A stretch of DNA of 64,000 nt, taken from contig CACWLG010000003.1 in NCBI GenBank assembly GCA_902761635.1, forward strand, positions 1 through 64,000. The letters run 5' to 3'. The notes beneath the pieces were generated by a model, which was given only the letters and a program-made list of their open reading frames with translations, did not search any database and was not told the DNA's origin. Origin of the DNA: Oscillospiraceae bacterium. GTDB taxonomy: Bacteria; Bacillota; Clostridia; Oscillospirales; Oscillospiraceae. Positions within the stretch are counted from its first letter, which is position 1. Each line of letters begins with the position of its first letter. Below are positions 1 to 8,722 of this stretch, piece after piece. The translations under genes and the position numbers were made by a program.

Positions 1-300
1 GAACTGCCCGAAATGAACGTGGGCGATACCGTCCGTGTTCTCGTCCGTGTCAAGGAAGGCAACCGTGAGCGCACCCAGGCTTTCGAGGGCACCATCATTG
101 CCAAGAAGCATGGCGGCATCAATGAGACCATCACCGTCCGCCGCATTTCCTACGGTGTCGGCTGCGAGAAGGTCTTCCCCGTGCACTCTCCCTCCATCGT
201 CTCTGTCACCACCGTCCGCAAGGGCAAGGTCCGCAGAGCGAAGCTGTACTACCTGCGCGACCGCGTGGGCAAGGCGGCCAAGGTCAAGGAGCGCCTGTAA
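1..300 (+). CDS. rplS: 50S ribosomal protein L19 (5' end outside window)
   Basis: Large-subunit ribosomal protein L19, which sits at the interface with the 30S subunit. The reading frame is open from base 1 (E-L-P-E before the first visible Met), so the start lies upstream and only about the last 99 residues are present. The family signature is plain: NVGDTVRV, a [13 protein letters not shown] segment, then [13 protein letters not shown] and a basic tail [16 protein letters not shown]. In Firmicutes rplS usually ends the rpsP-rimM-trmD-rplS operon, and the strong terminator right after the stop fits that. The usual next genes, lepB and rbgA, are displaced about 7 kb downstream by a polysaccharide island. 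Confidence 0.97.
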   Translation, partial: ELPEMNVGDTVRVLVRVKEGNRERTQAFEGTIIAKKHGGINETITVRRISYGVGCEKVFPVHSPSIVSVTTVRKGKVRRAKLYYLRDRVGKAAKVKERL

Positions 301-311
301 GACAGATATGC

Positions 312-348
312 AAAAAAGGCATCTTCCTGTGGGAAGGTGCCTTTTTTG
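312..348 (+). terminator. Rho-independent terminator after rplS
   Basis: An A-tract, the stem GGCATCTTCC/GGGAAGGTGCC with a short TGT loop, and a run of six T. It lies 12 bases after the rplS stop and ends the ribosomal operon before the glycosyltransferase promoter. Confidence 0.9.
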
Positions 349-366
349 CTGCAAACCAAATCCGCC

Positions 367-395
367 TTTACAGAATACGGTATTTGCGATAAAAT
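367..395 (+). promoter_or_regulatory. Sigma-A-type promoter for the polysaccharide genes
   Basis: A -35 of TTTACA (367-372), a 17-base spacer and a -10 of TAAAAT (390-395). It lies between the rplS terminator and the ATG at 468, giving a leader of about 65 bases. Recognised by consensus match only. Confidence 0.6.
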
Positions 396-467
396 ACGAT
401 CGTGCCGTCATATTGGCTCATGCAGGTGCGGCGCGGAAGCGGCAGTCAGCAGGGAAGGACAGGAAGC

Positions 468-2684
468 ATGAAAAAAATTGCCTTTTTTCAGGACAATCTG
501 GATGTTGGCGGGATTCAGAAATCCATAATCAATCTCCTGATGAACTTTGACTATCGGGATTATCAGGTGGATCTGTATCTGTCTGATGAGAAGTGCTTCT
601 GGGATGCCGATTTTCCGAAGGAATTGAACATCAAATATCTGAGGCGTATCCCGCGCTTTTATTCTTTTATCCCCTTTGACCTCGCACGCAGGATGGTCAC
701 GCTTGATTTTTCCGATGTGACAGAGCCCTATGATGTCGCCATTGATTTTAATTCCTATCAGTTTTCCTGCGCTCTCGGCGCCCTGACCGTTCCCGCGAAA
801 CGCAGGGTCATGTGGATTCACAACAATGTAAATGTCAAGCTGGAAAACGAGTGGAAATATCGTGTGCTCTGGAATAACTTCAAGGACAAATTCAAGTATT
901 ACGATGAATTTGTAGGCGTGTCCAAGGGGGTGATCGAGCCCTTTATGGAATGCAGCGGGATGTATGATAAAAAGTTTACCGTTATCCAGAATACGATCGA
1001 CACCCGTGAGATTTATGAGAAAGCGGCAGAACCCAGCGATTTTGAGGTGGATCCTTCAAAGCTGAATTTTGTCGCGATCGGCAGGCTGTGTCACCAGAAG
1101 GCCTATGACATCATGCTCGATGAGTTCAGCAGGGTTGTTTCGGCGCGGGATGATGTGCATCTGTTCATCATCGGCGACGGGGATAAGCGTTTGTCTCTGG
1201 AGTATCAGCGTGACAGCCTGGGGCTGACAGATTTCGTTACATTTCTGGGGCAGAAAAAGAACCCCTTTGTATATATGGACAAAATGGATGCCTTTCTTTC
1301 AACCTCCCGTTATGAGGGGCAGCCGCTCAACGTCATGGAGGCCCGCGCCCTGGGCCTGCCCTTGTACTGCACAAAAAACCTGGAGCAGTACAGCGAGGGA
1401 CTTGTGGGGTATGAGGATGTTGCAGAGGCAATGTGCTCAGCCCGCAAGACAGAGAAGCACAGGGACGATCTGAGAGAATACAACGCTGAAATCATCAGAA
1501 GGGTCAAGCAGCTTGCCGAAGCACCGGCGGAGGAAGCGGGCTCCGGGAAGAAGCAGGTCAATATTATCGCGCTGCATCTTGGCGTGGGCGGCGTAGAGAA
1601 GGCGATCATCGGCATGGCCAATCTCTTTGCCGAGCGCTATGACGTTCGGCTGTACAGTGTATATAAGCTGCCCGGTACGCCTGCTCTGCCGGTCGACCCT
1701 CGTGTGAGCGTGCGCTTCCTGCTGCGGGATGTGCCCAACCGGGAAGAATGGAAGGCTGCCGTCCGGTCAAAAAACCTTCGCGCTTTTCACAAGGAGACGA
1801 TGCGAAGCATACGCATCCTCACAGGTAAGCGCAGGGCTGTACGTAAGATGATCCGAAATATCACAGAGGGAGTCATCATCACCACGCGGCATGAGGATAA
1901 TCTGCCGCTATCCAGATACGGGGCAAAAAATGTCTTGAAAATCGGGCAGCTTCATCACGATCACGCCTTTGAGCGAAAGTATATCAGGGGCTTCCGATAC
2001 GGTTACCGGAATCTGGATATCCTGACCCTGCTGACGCCGCAGCTTGTGGAGGAGGTCGGGCAGCTCATGGCGGGGCACAACAGCCACACGAAGCTTGTCT
2101 TCATGCCGAATTTTCTGGAGCATTATCCGCAGCAGGAGGATTTTGGAATCCGGGAAAAAACCGTGCTGGCTGTCGGCCGTGTGACAGAAGTAAAGCGCTT
2201 TCCGCTTCTGGCAGAGCAGTTTGTCCGCCTCCATGCCCGCGTCCCCGACTGGAAGCTGAAAATCATCGGCGACGGCGACGAGCTGGCCGGAATCCGGGAC
2301 TTTGCAAAACAGGCAGGCGCACAAAGCTATATTGAGCTGCCGGGGCAGATGAACAATGAAAAGGTGGAACGAGAAATGCTGCGCGCCTCGATTTTTGCCA
2401 TGTCCTCCCGCTCAGAGGGCTTTCCCTTTGTGCTGATGGAGGCGCAGAGCTGCGCCCTGCCCATTGTGGCCTATGACGTCCGGGTCGGCCCCGGCTTTCT
2501 TGTGAGTGACAGAGAGAACGGATATCTGGTCCCGGAGGGGGACCGGGATAAGTACGAGGAAAGACTTGTTGAGCTGATGAAGGACCCGGAGCTTAGAGAG
2601 CGGATGGGAGAGAATGCACGGCGTCATGCGGCAAGCTTCAGCCGTGAGGCAGTCGCTGAGAAATGGTTTACGGTGATAGGATGA
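468..2684 (+). CDS. Double-domain GT4-family glycosyltransferase
   Basis: A cytosolic protein of about 738 residues carrying two complete GT-B glycosyltransferase units in tandem. Each unit opens with a Rossmann strand and a glycine loop (FFQDNLDVGGIQKS near residue 5; IIALHLGVGGVEKA near 365). Each closes with a GT4 donor site: VAIGRLCHQKAYDI with a YEGQPLNVMEA E-x7-E motif in the first, AVGRVTEVKRFP with SEGFPFVLMEA in the second. The linker is near 345-362. The start at 468 has an AGGAAG ribosome site; an upstream in-frame ATG at 402 lacks one. It probably adds two sugars in sequence, or one half is an acceptor-binding partner, in surface glycan synthesis. Donor and acceptor cannot be told from sequence. 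It overlaps the next gene by ATGA. Confidence 0.85.
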   Translation: MKKIAFFQDNLDVGGIQKSIINLLMNFDYRDYQVDLYLSDEKCFWDADFPKELNIKYLRRIPRFYSFIPFDLARRMVTLDFSDVTEPYDVAIDFNSYQFSCALGALTVPAKRRVMWIHNNVNVKLENEWKYRVLWNNFKDKFKYYDEFVGVSKGVIEPFMECSGMYDKKFTVIQNTIDTREIYEKAAEPSDFEVDPSKLNFVAIGRLCHQKAYDIMLDEFSRVVSARDDVHLFIIGDGDKRLSLEYQRDSLGLTDFVTFLGQKKNPFVYMDKMDAFLSTSRYEGQPLNVMEARALGLPLYCTKNLEQYSEGLVGYEDVAEAMCSARKTEKHRDDLREYNAEIIRRVKQLAEAPAEEAGSGKKQVNIIALHLGVGGVEKAIIGMANLFAERYDVRLYSVYKLPGTPALPVDPRVSVRFLLRDVPNREEWKAAVRSKNLRAFHKETMRSIRILTGKRRAVRKMIRNITEGVIITTRHEDNLPLSRYGAKNVLKIGQLHHDHAFERKYIRGFRYGYRNLDILTLLTPQLVEEVGQLMAGHNSHTKLVFMPNFLEHYPQQEDFGIREKTVLAVGRVTEVKRFPLLAEQFVRLHARVPDWKLKIIGDGDELAGIRDFAKQAGAQSYIELPGQMNNEKVEREMLRASIFAMSSRSEGFPFVLMEAQSCALPIVAYDVRVGPGFLVSDRENGYLVPEGDRDKYEERLVELMKDPELRERMGENARRHAASFSREAVAEKWFTVIG

Positions 2685-4177
2685 ATACCAGGATAAAACA
2701 GATGAAACCTTTTGCGCGCTTCTTTCGGAACCACTGGCTGATGGCCCTGATCATTCTGCAGCCCATTCTCGATATCCTTGCCTTCTGGACAAAAAGTCCC
2801 GACGGGACCTTTGCCGGATATATCAGGCTTTTGGTCATGCTTGCTTTTCCGATCACGCTTCTGGTCGTCCTGCCTGAGAAGAAGGATAAAGGCCGCCTGG
2901 CGCTCGGCCTGTGTGCCATCGGTGTCATCTGCCTTCTTCACATCGCAAACGTCTATCGGATCGGGGCAGCGGATCTTCGCTATGAAATCTCCTATACGGC
3001 GAAGGCGGCGCACCTGCCGGTTCTCGCGCTGTGTTTCGTATTTTCGATCCGGGATGCGCAGACCAGAAACCAGGCCTATTGGGGGCTGTTCTTTGCCGCG
3101 GGGATTACAGCGCTTGCACTGCTGCTGTCAATCGTAACAGGCACAGCCAACATTACCTATGGGGAAGGCCTCGGCGTGAGCGGATGGGTCATTGACGACA
3201 ACCGTACAGCCAACAGCACGATTCTCGTGGTTCTGTCCGCCTTTGCGGTATTCTGCGCTGTGAAATCCGATAAGAAGCTTGTCAATCTTCTCGTCCCGGC
3301 AGTGTGTGCCCTGTGCCTGATCACAAACGGCACCATGACCTGCTATCTGTCTGTATTTCTGATCCTTCTGGGATTCGCGGTCTTTCTCCCGCTGGAGCAT
3401 CTTGTGCGAGGCTGCGCGTTCAACCGTTTTGCCGTGCTGGTGCTGATCGTCGTGTCGCTTCTGTCTGCGGCGGCTTATCCTTTGACGCCCAAGTACAAGA
3501 TCCGGCAGGAGCAGAACGCTTTCATGGAAAAAACAGAGGGTGAATTTGTCGAAGATGCAGACAAATGGGGCTTTGATCCGAACGCGCTTACAAAAGAACA
3601 GATCCTGAACGACACTGAAATCCACCGCATGTATGAGGATTACTACTGGAAATGTCTCTGGATCCTGTCGCCGGGCATGTTTGAGATGTACGATATTGAC
3701 GAAATCATGGCAAAATACGGTTTTACAACGGATGCCGCGATCCTGCTCAATACCCGGAATCTGAAGAGAGCGTTTGTCTCCCTCATGTGGGACCACAGCG
3801 ACACGCTGACAAAGCTCTTCGGGATTGATATCTCGGCTGCCTGGAACTATGGGGGCGTGGATCTTGAAAACGACTGGCCGGCCATCTTTTACTATTTCGG
3901 CTATGTGGGCTTTGCGGCTTATGTCCTGTTTGTCCTGTATTTTGTGTATATGATGCTGCGCCGCCTTCTGCGCGACTTTAAGAACAGCTTTACGGCTGAC
4001 AACTATATTCTGTTTGTCACACTTGTGCTTCTGATCGGTATTGCGCAGTATTCCGGCGCGGTGCTCAGAAGACCGAATGTATCCTTCTATTTTGCCCTGA
4101 TCCTGGGCTTGATCTATTACCAGTCGGCAGCCCTGCCTATGGGCCGCGTCAGTACCTGGAGGGGGGAGTGGATATGA
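2681..4177 (+). CDS. O-antigen ligase/polymerase-like membrane protein
   Basis: A polytopic protein of about 498 residues with roughly ten or more hydrophobic segments (LMALIILQPILDILAFW at the N-terminus, ITLLVVLP, LVLLIGIAQYSGAVL near the end) and one large external loop around residues 280-385. This is the layout of Wzy/WaaL-type O-antigen polymerases and ligases, which join or transfer lipid-linked glycan units outside the membrane. The start at 2681 overlaps the upstream stop by ATGA; an earlier in-frame ATG at 2663 is less likely. It sits between glycosyltransferases, so polymerisation of the same polysaccharide is the natural inference. Sequence conservation in this family is low, so the exact role is open. 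Confidence 0.7.
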   Translation: MNTRIKQMKPFARFFRNHWLMALIILQPILDILAFWTKSPDGTFAGYIRLLVMLAFPITLLVVLPEKKDKGRLALGLCAIGVICLLHIANVYRIGAADLRYEISYTAKAAHLPVLALCFVFSIRDAQTRNQAYWGLFFAAGITALALLLSIVTGTANITYGEGLGVSGWVIDDNRTANSTILVVLSAFAVFCAVKSDKKLVNLLVPAVCALCLITNGTMTCYLSVFLILLGFAVFLPLEHLVRGCAFNRFAVLVLIVVSLLSAAAYPLTPKYKIRQEQNAFMEKTEGEFVEDADKWGFDPNALTKEQILNDTEIHRMYEDYYWKCLWILSPGMFEMYDIDEIMAKYGFTTDAAILLNTRNLKRAFVSLMWDHSDTLTKLFGIDISAAWNYGGVDLENDWPAIFYYFGYVGFAAYVLFVLYFVYMMLRRLLRDFKNSFTADNYILFVTLVLLIGIAQYSGAVLRRPNVSFYFALILGLIYYQSAALPMGRVSTWRGEWI

Positions 4178-5109
4178 AGCTCAGCGTCATTGTGCCGGTC
4201 TATAACGTGGAAGCTTATCTTGCCGCGTGTGTCGACTCGCTTCTTGCGCAGGAGATCGGGGACATGGAGATTTTTCTGGTGGATGACGGCTCGAAAGACC
4301 GCTCCGGCGAAATCGCCGATCGCTACGCTGCCGAAAGGCCGGGGCTCATCCACTGTCTGCATACGGAAAACGGCGGTCAGGGGCGCGCGCGCAATCTCGC
4401 GCTTCCGCTTGCAAAAGGAGACTATGTGGGCTTTGTGGACAGCGATGACTGGGTCAGGCCGGACATGTATAAAAAACTCCTGGCCTGCGCGGATGAGACG
4501 GGCGCGGACATTGTTGTGTGCGATTTCATGGAGCGTTTCAGCGATGGGACCGAGCGCCTGCTCCCCGCAAATTTTCAGGAGCATCCGCTCAGTGCCGCAG
4601 GCTCCTCCTGCAACAAAATTTTTCGGCGGGCGCTGATCGGGGATCTCCGTTTCCCCGAGGGGCTGTGGTATGAGGATTTTTATTTTTCAGCGATGATGCT
4701 CCTGCGCTCAGGCAGGACGGAATACCTGCATGAGCCTCTTTACATCTATCGGCGCGGGCAGGAATCCACCATGCACAACAACAACGCGGCAAAAAATCTC
4801 GATATGCTCAAAATCATGGATCTGTTGGAGCCTGAAATGATTGCCATGAACCGGCGCGAGGATTTTTCCTTCTTTGTCATCAATCATGTGGTGCTCGATA
4901 CGATCAGCCGCCTTGCGCAGCAGACAGCGGCGGATCGGCAGGCGGTGATCCGGGCTTTTCGGGAATATGCCCACGAAAAAATCCCGCGGCTGTCACAGTG
5001 TGAGAGCTATCGTGCCGAGACGCGAAACCGGAAGATCATCATGTTTCTCAATTATCATGGCCTGGAAGGACTCGGACAGCTGCTGCTCAACATCAAAAAG
5101 AAAGTATAG
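4174..5109 (+). CDS. GT2-family glycosyltransferase
   Basis: An inverting GT-A glycosyltransferase of about 311 residues. The N-terminus KLSVIVPVYNVEAYLAAC is the GT2 nucleotide-binding strand. ENGGQGRARNLAL follows, and VDSDDW carries the metal-binding D-x-D. The downstream region has the WYEDFYF acidic motif typical of the WcaA/EpsJ branch. The ATG at 4174 has a strong GGAGGGGGGAG site seven bases upstream and overlaps the preceding stop by ATGA, so the first three genes form one translationally coupled operon. It ends inside a terminator shared with the convergent genes. Probably adds a sugar to the repeat unit of a capsule or wall glycan; specificity unknown. Confidence 0.85.
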   Translation: MKLSVIVPVYNVEAYLAACVDSLLAQEIGDMEIFLVDDGSKDRSGEIADRYAAERPGLIHCLHTENGGQGRARNLALPLAKGDYVGFVDSDDWVRPDMYKKLLACADETGADIVVCDFMERFSDGTERLLPANFQEHPLSAAGSSCNKIFRRALIGDLRFPEGLWYEDFYFSAMMLLRSGRTEYLHEPLYIYRRGQESTMHNNNAAKNLDMLKIMDLLEPEMIAMNRREDFSFFVINHVVLDTISRLAQQTAADRQAVIRAFREYAHEKIPRLSQCESYRAETRNRKIIMFLNYHGLEGLGQLLLNIKKKV

Positions 5110-5141
5110 GATACGGGGATTCTGACCCGTATCTTATACTT
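5102..5141. terminator. Bidirectional terminator between convergent glycosyltransferases
   Basis: A 16-base inverted repeat (arms 5102-5117 and 5126-5141, one G-T wobble, 8-base loop) bordered by A-rich and T-rich ends on both sides. It overlaps both stop codons, so it terminates transcription in both directions. Confidence 0.88.
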
Positions 5142-6129
5142 TCTTGTCTTTGATGAGATTGTTGAGCTTCATGAGGATATGTACCGAAAGCCGCAGGCGA
5201 TGCATCAGCAGCCAGGTGAGAAGCCTGTGCCTGAAGGGGAGGGCGCGCACATAGCGGTTATTCCGCCAATCCGGGGCTCTCTGCAGAAAATCGCAGAGCA
5301 GCGTTTCCTGCACGTCACTTCTCCAGTCAATGAGGTTCACACGCACCGAGCCGGTGAGAAACTCATTATGAAAAGCAAGATAGACGAGAACCTCCCGCAG
5401 CTCCTCCCATCGCTTGTGGGAGCGGTAAAAATCCCAAAGGTCATCCACTGCCGGAATGATTTCAAGGTTTCGGCGCACACGGCTGGTGTTGGTGACGGAA
5501 TCGGGCCGCTGCAGGTAAAAATGCCATGCGCGGGGAAGATAACGGATCCGGTCCGTAAACTGATAGAGCTTTCGGATGGTGCGCATGTCTTCATACCAGA
5601 CACGGATCGGAAAACGGACACCGCTTTGCATGAAAAGGCTGCGGCGGAAGACCTTGTTTCCAATGTCGGGATACTGCAAAAGAAGCTCCGGATAGTCGGA
5701 GAGGCCAAGGGCGCCGGTGGATTTGCCGCAGCCGGGTATACGCTCAATGGCTTTACCGTCCACATTCACGGTTGTAGAGTCAAAAATCAGAATATCCAGT
5801 GTTTCATCCAGAGCGGCTGCCATGCTTTGAAGAGCGTCAGGCGCAAGATAATCATCACTGTCAATAAAATATAGATACTCTCCGTCGGCGCGTTCGATTC
5901 CGACATTCCGCGCGTTGCCCTGTCCCAGGTTCTCCGTTGTGATGACCGTGATCAGCCCGGGATATTTGTCCCGGTATTGCTCGGCGACGGAAAGAGAGCC
6001 GTCTGTCGAGCCGTCATTGATCAGGATGATCTCGTAATCCCGGACCGCAGGGTCAAGCAGAGAATCAAGGCATTTCGGAAGATACTTTTCTACATTGTAA
6101 ACAGGAATAATAATACTGAGTTTCAGCAT
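5134..6129 (-). CDS. GT2-family glycosyltransferase
   Basis: A GT-A fold glycosyltransferase of 331 residues: KLSIIIPVYNVEKYLPKC at the start, then LINDGSTDGS, ENLGQGNARNVG and the metal site FIDSDDY. A later VWYEDMRT motif matches its neighbours. It is the second gene of a minus-strand pair, 12 bases after the upstream GT2 gene, and the two proteins are similar over their whole length (both share ALPEM/SMAAAL spacing and the RIPGCGKS/RLPGCAKT segment), which points to a local duplication. Likely a transferase for surface polysaccharide; donor and acceptor unknown. Confidence 0.85.
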   Translation of the reverse strand: MLKLSIIIPVYNVEKYLPKCLDSLLDPAVRDYEIILINDGSTDGSLSVAEQYRDKYPGLITVITTENLGQGNARNVGIERADGEYLYFIDSDDYLAPDALQSMAAALDETLDILIFDSTTVNVDGKAIERIPGCGKSTGALGLSDYPELLLQYPDIGNKVFRRSLFMQSGVRFPIRVWYEDMRTIRKLYQFTDRIRYLPRAWHFYLQRPDSVTNTSRVRRNLEIIPAVDDLWDFYRSHKRWEELREVLVYLAFHNEFLTGSVRVNLIDWRSDVQETLLCDFLQRAPDWRNNRYVRALPFRHRLLTWLLMHRLRLSVHILMKLNNLIKDKKV

Positions 6130-6141
6130 AGAGACCTCCTG

Positions 6142-7119
6142 TCAGGTGAGCGCCGCCTTGAGCTTCATCAGTCCTGCGGCGCTGCGATAGTGCCCGCGCA
6201 TCAAAAGCGCCGTCAGGACCCGGTGCTTCAGCGGCATTGTGCGCACGTAGGGATTATCGGCATATTCGGGAAAGCGCGCAAGGAGCGCCTCCCGCAGCTT
6301 CGGCAGCAGAGGGCTTGCCGGATCTGCGGTACAGATACGCATGGAGCCCGTCAGAAAAACATTGTAAAACACCACATATTCAAGCTGGCTGTGGTATGTC
6401 TCAAACTGTCCTCTTGCCCGGTAATAATCGGTCAGATCGTCTGCCGCATCAATGATCTCCAGATTACGCACAAGATTTGCACTTTTGGTGATGGAGCCGG
6501 GACGGGTCAGATAACAATACCAGGCTTTTCCTGCGGCCCAGATCCTGTCCGTGCAGAGGTAGAGCTTCGGCATCGTGCGCAGATCCTCATACCATACCCG
6601 ACCGGGAAAACGGATGCCGTTTTCCGTAAAGAGGGTGCGCCGGCAAACTTTATTGCAGCCTGAAGGATATTCCATCAACAGCTCCGGATAGGACGAAAGA
6701 TTGATAAGACCGGTCTTCGCGCAGCCGGGTAGCCGCTCGATCACCGAGCCGTCCGGCCGAACGGACAGAAAATCAAAGAGGATCATATCCCGCTGCGGTG
6801 TAAGCTCGGCCATCATCTCCGGCAGGGCGCCTTCACAAAGACGGTCATCGCTGTCAAGAAAGAACAGAAACTCGCCGCGGGCATTTTCAAGGCCGGTGTT
6901 GCGCGCGGCGCCCAGGCCGCCGTTTTCCGTGGTGATCAGGCGGATGCGCTCAGGATATCGCCCGGCGTATTCTGCCGCAATGAGGCCGGAATCGTCCGTT
7001 GAACCGTCGTTGACAAGGATGATTTCGTAATCCTGCAGCTCCGGGACGATGACCGAATCGAGACAGGCCCTGAGATAATCCCGCGTATTATAGATGGGGA
7101 TGACGATACTCAGCTTCAA
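6142..7119 (-). CDS. GT2-family glycosyltransferase, TTG start
   Basis: A GT2 enzyme of about 325 residues with KLSIVIPIYNTRDYLRAC, LVNDGSTDDS, ENGGLGAARNTG and FLDSDDR, followed by a VWYEDLRT motif. I place the start at a TTG at 7119, preceded by GAGGTGG at a good distance. The upstream in-frame ATG at 7146 overlaps the -10 of the apparent promoter and so would not be in the transcript. It is the first gene of the minus-strand pair and a paralogue of the gene at 5134-6129. Probably acts on the same glycan as the plus-strand transferases. Confidence 0.85.
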   Translation of the reverse strand: MKLSIVIPIYNTRDYLRACLDSVIVPELQDYEIILVNDGSTDDSGLIAAEYAGRYPERIRLITTENGGLGAARNTGLENARGEFLFFLDSDDRLCEGALPEMMAELTPQRDMILFDFLSVRPDGSVIERLPGCAKTGLINLSSYPELLMEYPSGCNKVCRRTLFTENGIRFPGRVWYEDLRTMPKLYLCTDRIWAAGKAWYCYLTRPGSITKSANLVRNLEIIDAADDLTDYYRARGQFETYHSQLEYVVFYNVFLTGSMRICTADPASPLLPKLREALLARFPEYADNPYVRTMPLKHRVLTALLMRGHYRSAAGLMKLKAALT

Positions 7120-7144
7120 GCAGACCACCTCTTTTTCCACCGCC

Positions 7145-7174
7145 ATGATAACACAGCGCGCCTGCGATTTGCAA
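7145..7174 (-). promoter_or_regulatory. Promoter for the minus-strand GT2 pair
   Basis: Read on the minus strand: TTGCAA (7174-7169), an 18-base spacer and TATCAT (7150-7145). The expected transcript start near 7138 favours the TTG start at 7119 over the ATG at 7146. Confidence 0.5.
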
Positions 7175-7197
7175 GATATGGGCGGCACAGAAAACAG

Positions 7198-7226
7198 TTG
7201 CGGTGCAGATCTTTTTGATGTATAAT
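7198..7226 (+). promoter_or_regulatory. Sigma-A-type promoter for lepB operon
   Basis: TTGCGG (7198-7203), 17 bases, and a perfect TATAAT (7221-7226). It lies about 30 bases before the lepB start and is divergent to the GT2 promoter. Confidence 0.7.
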
Positions 7227-7256
7227 GCTTTGACTATGTATAAGGTGGTAGTAGCA

Positions 7257-7832
7257 ATGGCTAACGAAACAAAAAAACAAGCTGCCGGAAAAGCGCCTGA
7301 TCCCCATGCAGGCTGCAAGGATTTATATGATTGGATCCGGGCTCTGATTTTTGCCCTGGTCGTGGTAGCGCTCTTATGCTCCTTTGTTTTCCACGTGATT
7401 GACGTTGTCGGCTCCTCCATGGTTCCGACGCTGCATAACGGTGACAAGATGCTTGTCTCCGGCCTGTTTTACAAGCCGAAGGCGGGGGATGTGGTCGTGT
7501 TCAAGAAGGCGGAATATGATCCGGACCGCGCCCTTGTCAAACGCGTGATCGCCACGGAGGGTCAGGAAATCAACATGGACTTTGCAAACGGAATCGTCTA
7601 TATCGACGGCGAGCCGCTGGCAGAGGACTATATCAACGATCTGACCTATAACAAGCTCGACTTTATCGGCCCCAAGACCGTACCGGAAGGCTGCGTTTTC
7701 GTGATGGGCGACAACCGCAATGCCTCTGTTGACAGCCGCAAATCCGAAATCGGTATGCTCGATTCACGGCTGATCATCGGCAGGGCGTATTGCGTGATCT
7801 ACCCGCTGTCTGTGGTCAGAGCGATCAGATGA
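7257..7832 (+). CDS. lepB: Signal peptidase I
   Basis: Membrane-bound leader peptidase that cleaves Sec signal peptides from exported proteins. The protein has about 191 residues, with a short basic N-terminus, one transmembrane segment (LIFALVVVALLCSFVF, near residues 37-52), the catalytic Ser in GSSMVPTL, the general-base Lys in ALVKRVIA, and the C-terminal family box GDNRNASVDSR. This is the single-span Gram-positive type. The ATG at 7257 has an AAGGTGG site; an earlier in-frame ATG at 7203 falls inside the promoter. It is coupled to rbgA by an ATGA overlap, the conserved lepB-rbgA-rnhB order in Firmicutes. Confidence 0.95.
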   Translation: MANETKKQAAGKAPDPHAGCKDLYDWIRALIFALVVVALLCSFVFHVIDVVGSSMVPTLHNGDKMLVSGLFYKPKAGDVVVFKKAEYDPDRALVKRVIATEGQEINMDFANGIVYIDGEPLAEDYINDLTYNKLDFIGPKTVPEGCVFVMGDNRNASVDSRKSEIGMLDSRLIIGRAYCVIYPLSVVRAIR

Positions 7833-8722
7833 CGGACGGTATGGAAAAAATGAACATCCAATGGTTCCCGGGGCACATGACCCGGGCCCAGCGGATGATC
7901 GAAGAGAATCTCAAGCTTGTGGACGCGGTGTGTGAAATCCTGGATGCCCGGATCCCGGCGTCCAGCCGCAACCCGGATATCGACCGCCTGGCTGCCGGAA
8001 AGCCGCGCCTTGTCATTCTCAACCGCAGCGATCTGGCAGACCCGGAGGCCACAGCCCGCTGGCACCAGTGGTTTCAGGGGCAGGGGATCTCCATCCTGGA
8101 GACGGATGCCCGGACAGGCCGCGGCGTCAGCGGTTTTGTAAACGCTGTACGCGGTCTCCTGCGTGACAAGCTCAAAGACTATGAAGCCAAGGGCCAGGTG
8201 GGGCGGCCGCTGCGGGTGATGATCCTTGGCATTCCCAATGTCGGAAAGTCGACCTTTATCAATAAGGTCGCCGGCAGAAAGGCCGCCATTGCAGGCGATA
8301 AGCCCGGCGTTACCCGCGGCAGACAGTGGATCAGCATTGACGCCGGCCTGGATCTGCTTGATACCCCCGGCATTCTCTGGCCGAAGTTTGACAGCCAGGA
8401 GGTGGGGGAGATGCTGGCCATCACCAATGCCATCAAGGCAGACGTGCTGGACAAGGAGACCTTGGGCGCAAACTTCATGCTCCGCCTCCGGGACAACTAT
8501 CCCGACGCCCTGCGCGAGCGGTACAGGATCGAACCGGACCCGGCACTCAACGGATATGAGCTTCTGGAGCAGGCCGCAAAAAAGCGCGGATTTCTCCTTT
8601 CAAAGGGTGAATACGATATCGAACGCATGGCCAATACCTTGCTCAAGGAATACCATGAGGGCAAGCTTGGCAGACTGACGCTGGAGATGCCGGATGACAG
8701 AGCTTTGGACGCTGGAAAATGA
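7829..8722 (+). CDS. rbgA: Ribosome biogenesis GTPase YlqF/RbgA
   Basis: Circularly permuted GTPase needed for late 50S subunit assembly. WFPGHMTRA at the N-terminus is the family hallmark. The G motifs occur in permuted order: NRSDL (G4), then GIPNVGKST (G1), then DTPGIL (G3). About 297 residues, with a C-terminal helical domain. The ATG at 7829 overlaps the lepB stop; nearby in-frame ATGs at 7841 and 7850 are possible. It overlaps rnhB by 29 bases, as expected of a tight operon. Its usual partner rplS is at the left edge of the window, separated by the polysaccharide island. Confidence 0.93.
   Translation: MTDGMEKMNIQWFPGHMTRAQRMIEENLKLVDAVCEILDARIPASSRNPDIDRLAAGKPRLVILNRSDLADPEATARWHQWFQGQGISILETDARTGRGVSGFVNAVRGLLRDKLKDYEAKGQVGRPLRVMILGIPNVGKSTFINKVAGRKAAIAGDKPGVTRGRQWISIDAGLDLLDTPGILWPKFDSQEVGEMLAITNAIKADVLDKETLGANFMLRLRDNYPDALRERYRIEPDPALNGYELLEQAAKKRGFLLSKGEYDIERMANTLLKEYHEGKLGRLTLEMPDDRALDAGK

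Noticed and set aside
2663-2680. Upstream ATG as start of the O-antigen-ligase-like gene
   Set aside because: No ribosome site, while the ATG at 2681 makes the ATGA overlap used repeatedly in this genome.
7120-7188. ATG starts at 7188 or 7146 for the minus-strand GT2 gene
   Set aside because: Both are at or upstream of the likely -10; the TTG at 7119 has GAGGTGG and begins at the conserved KLSIVIP.
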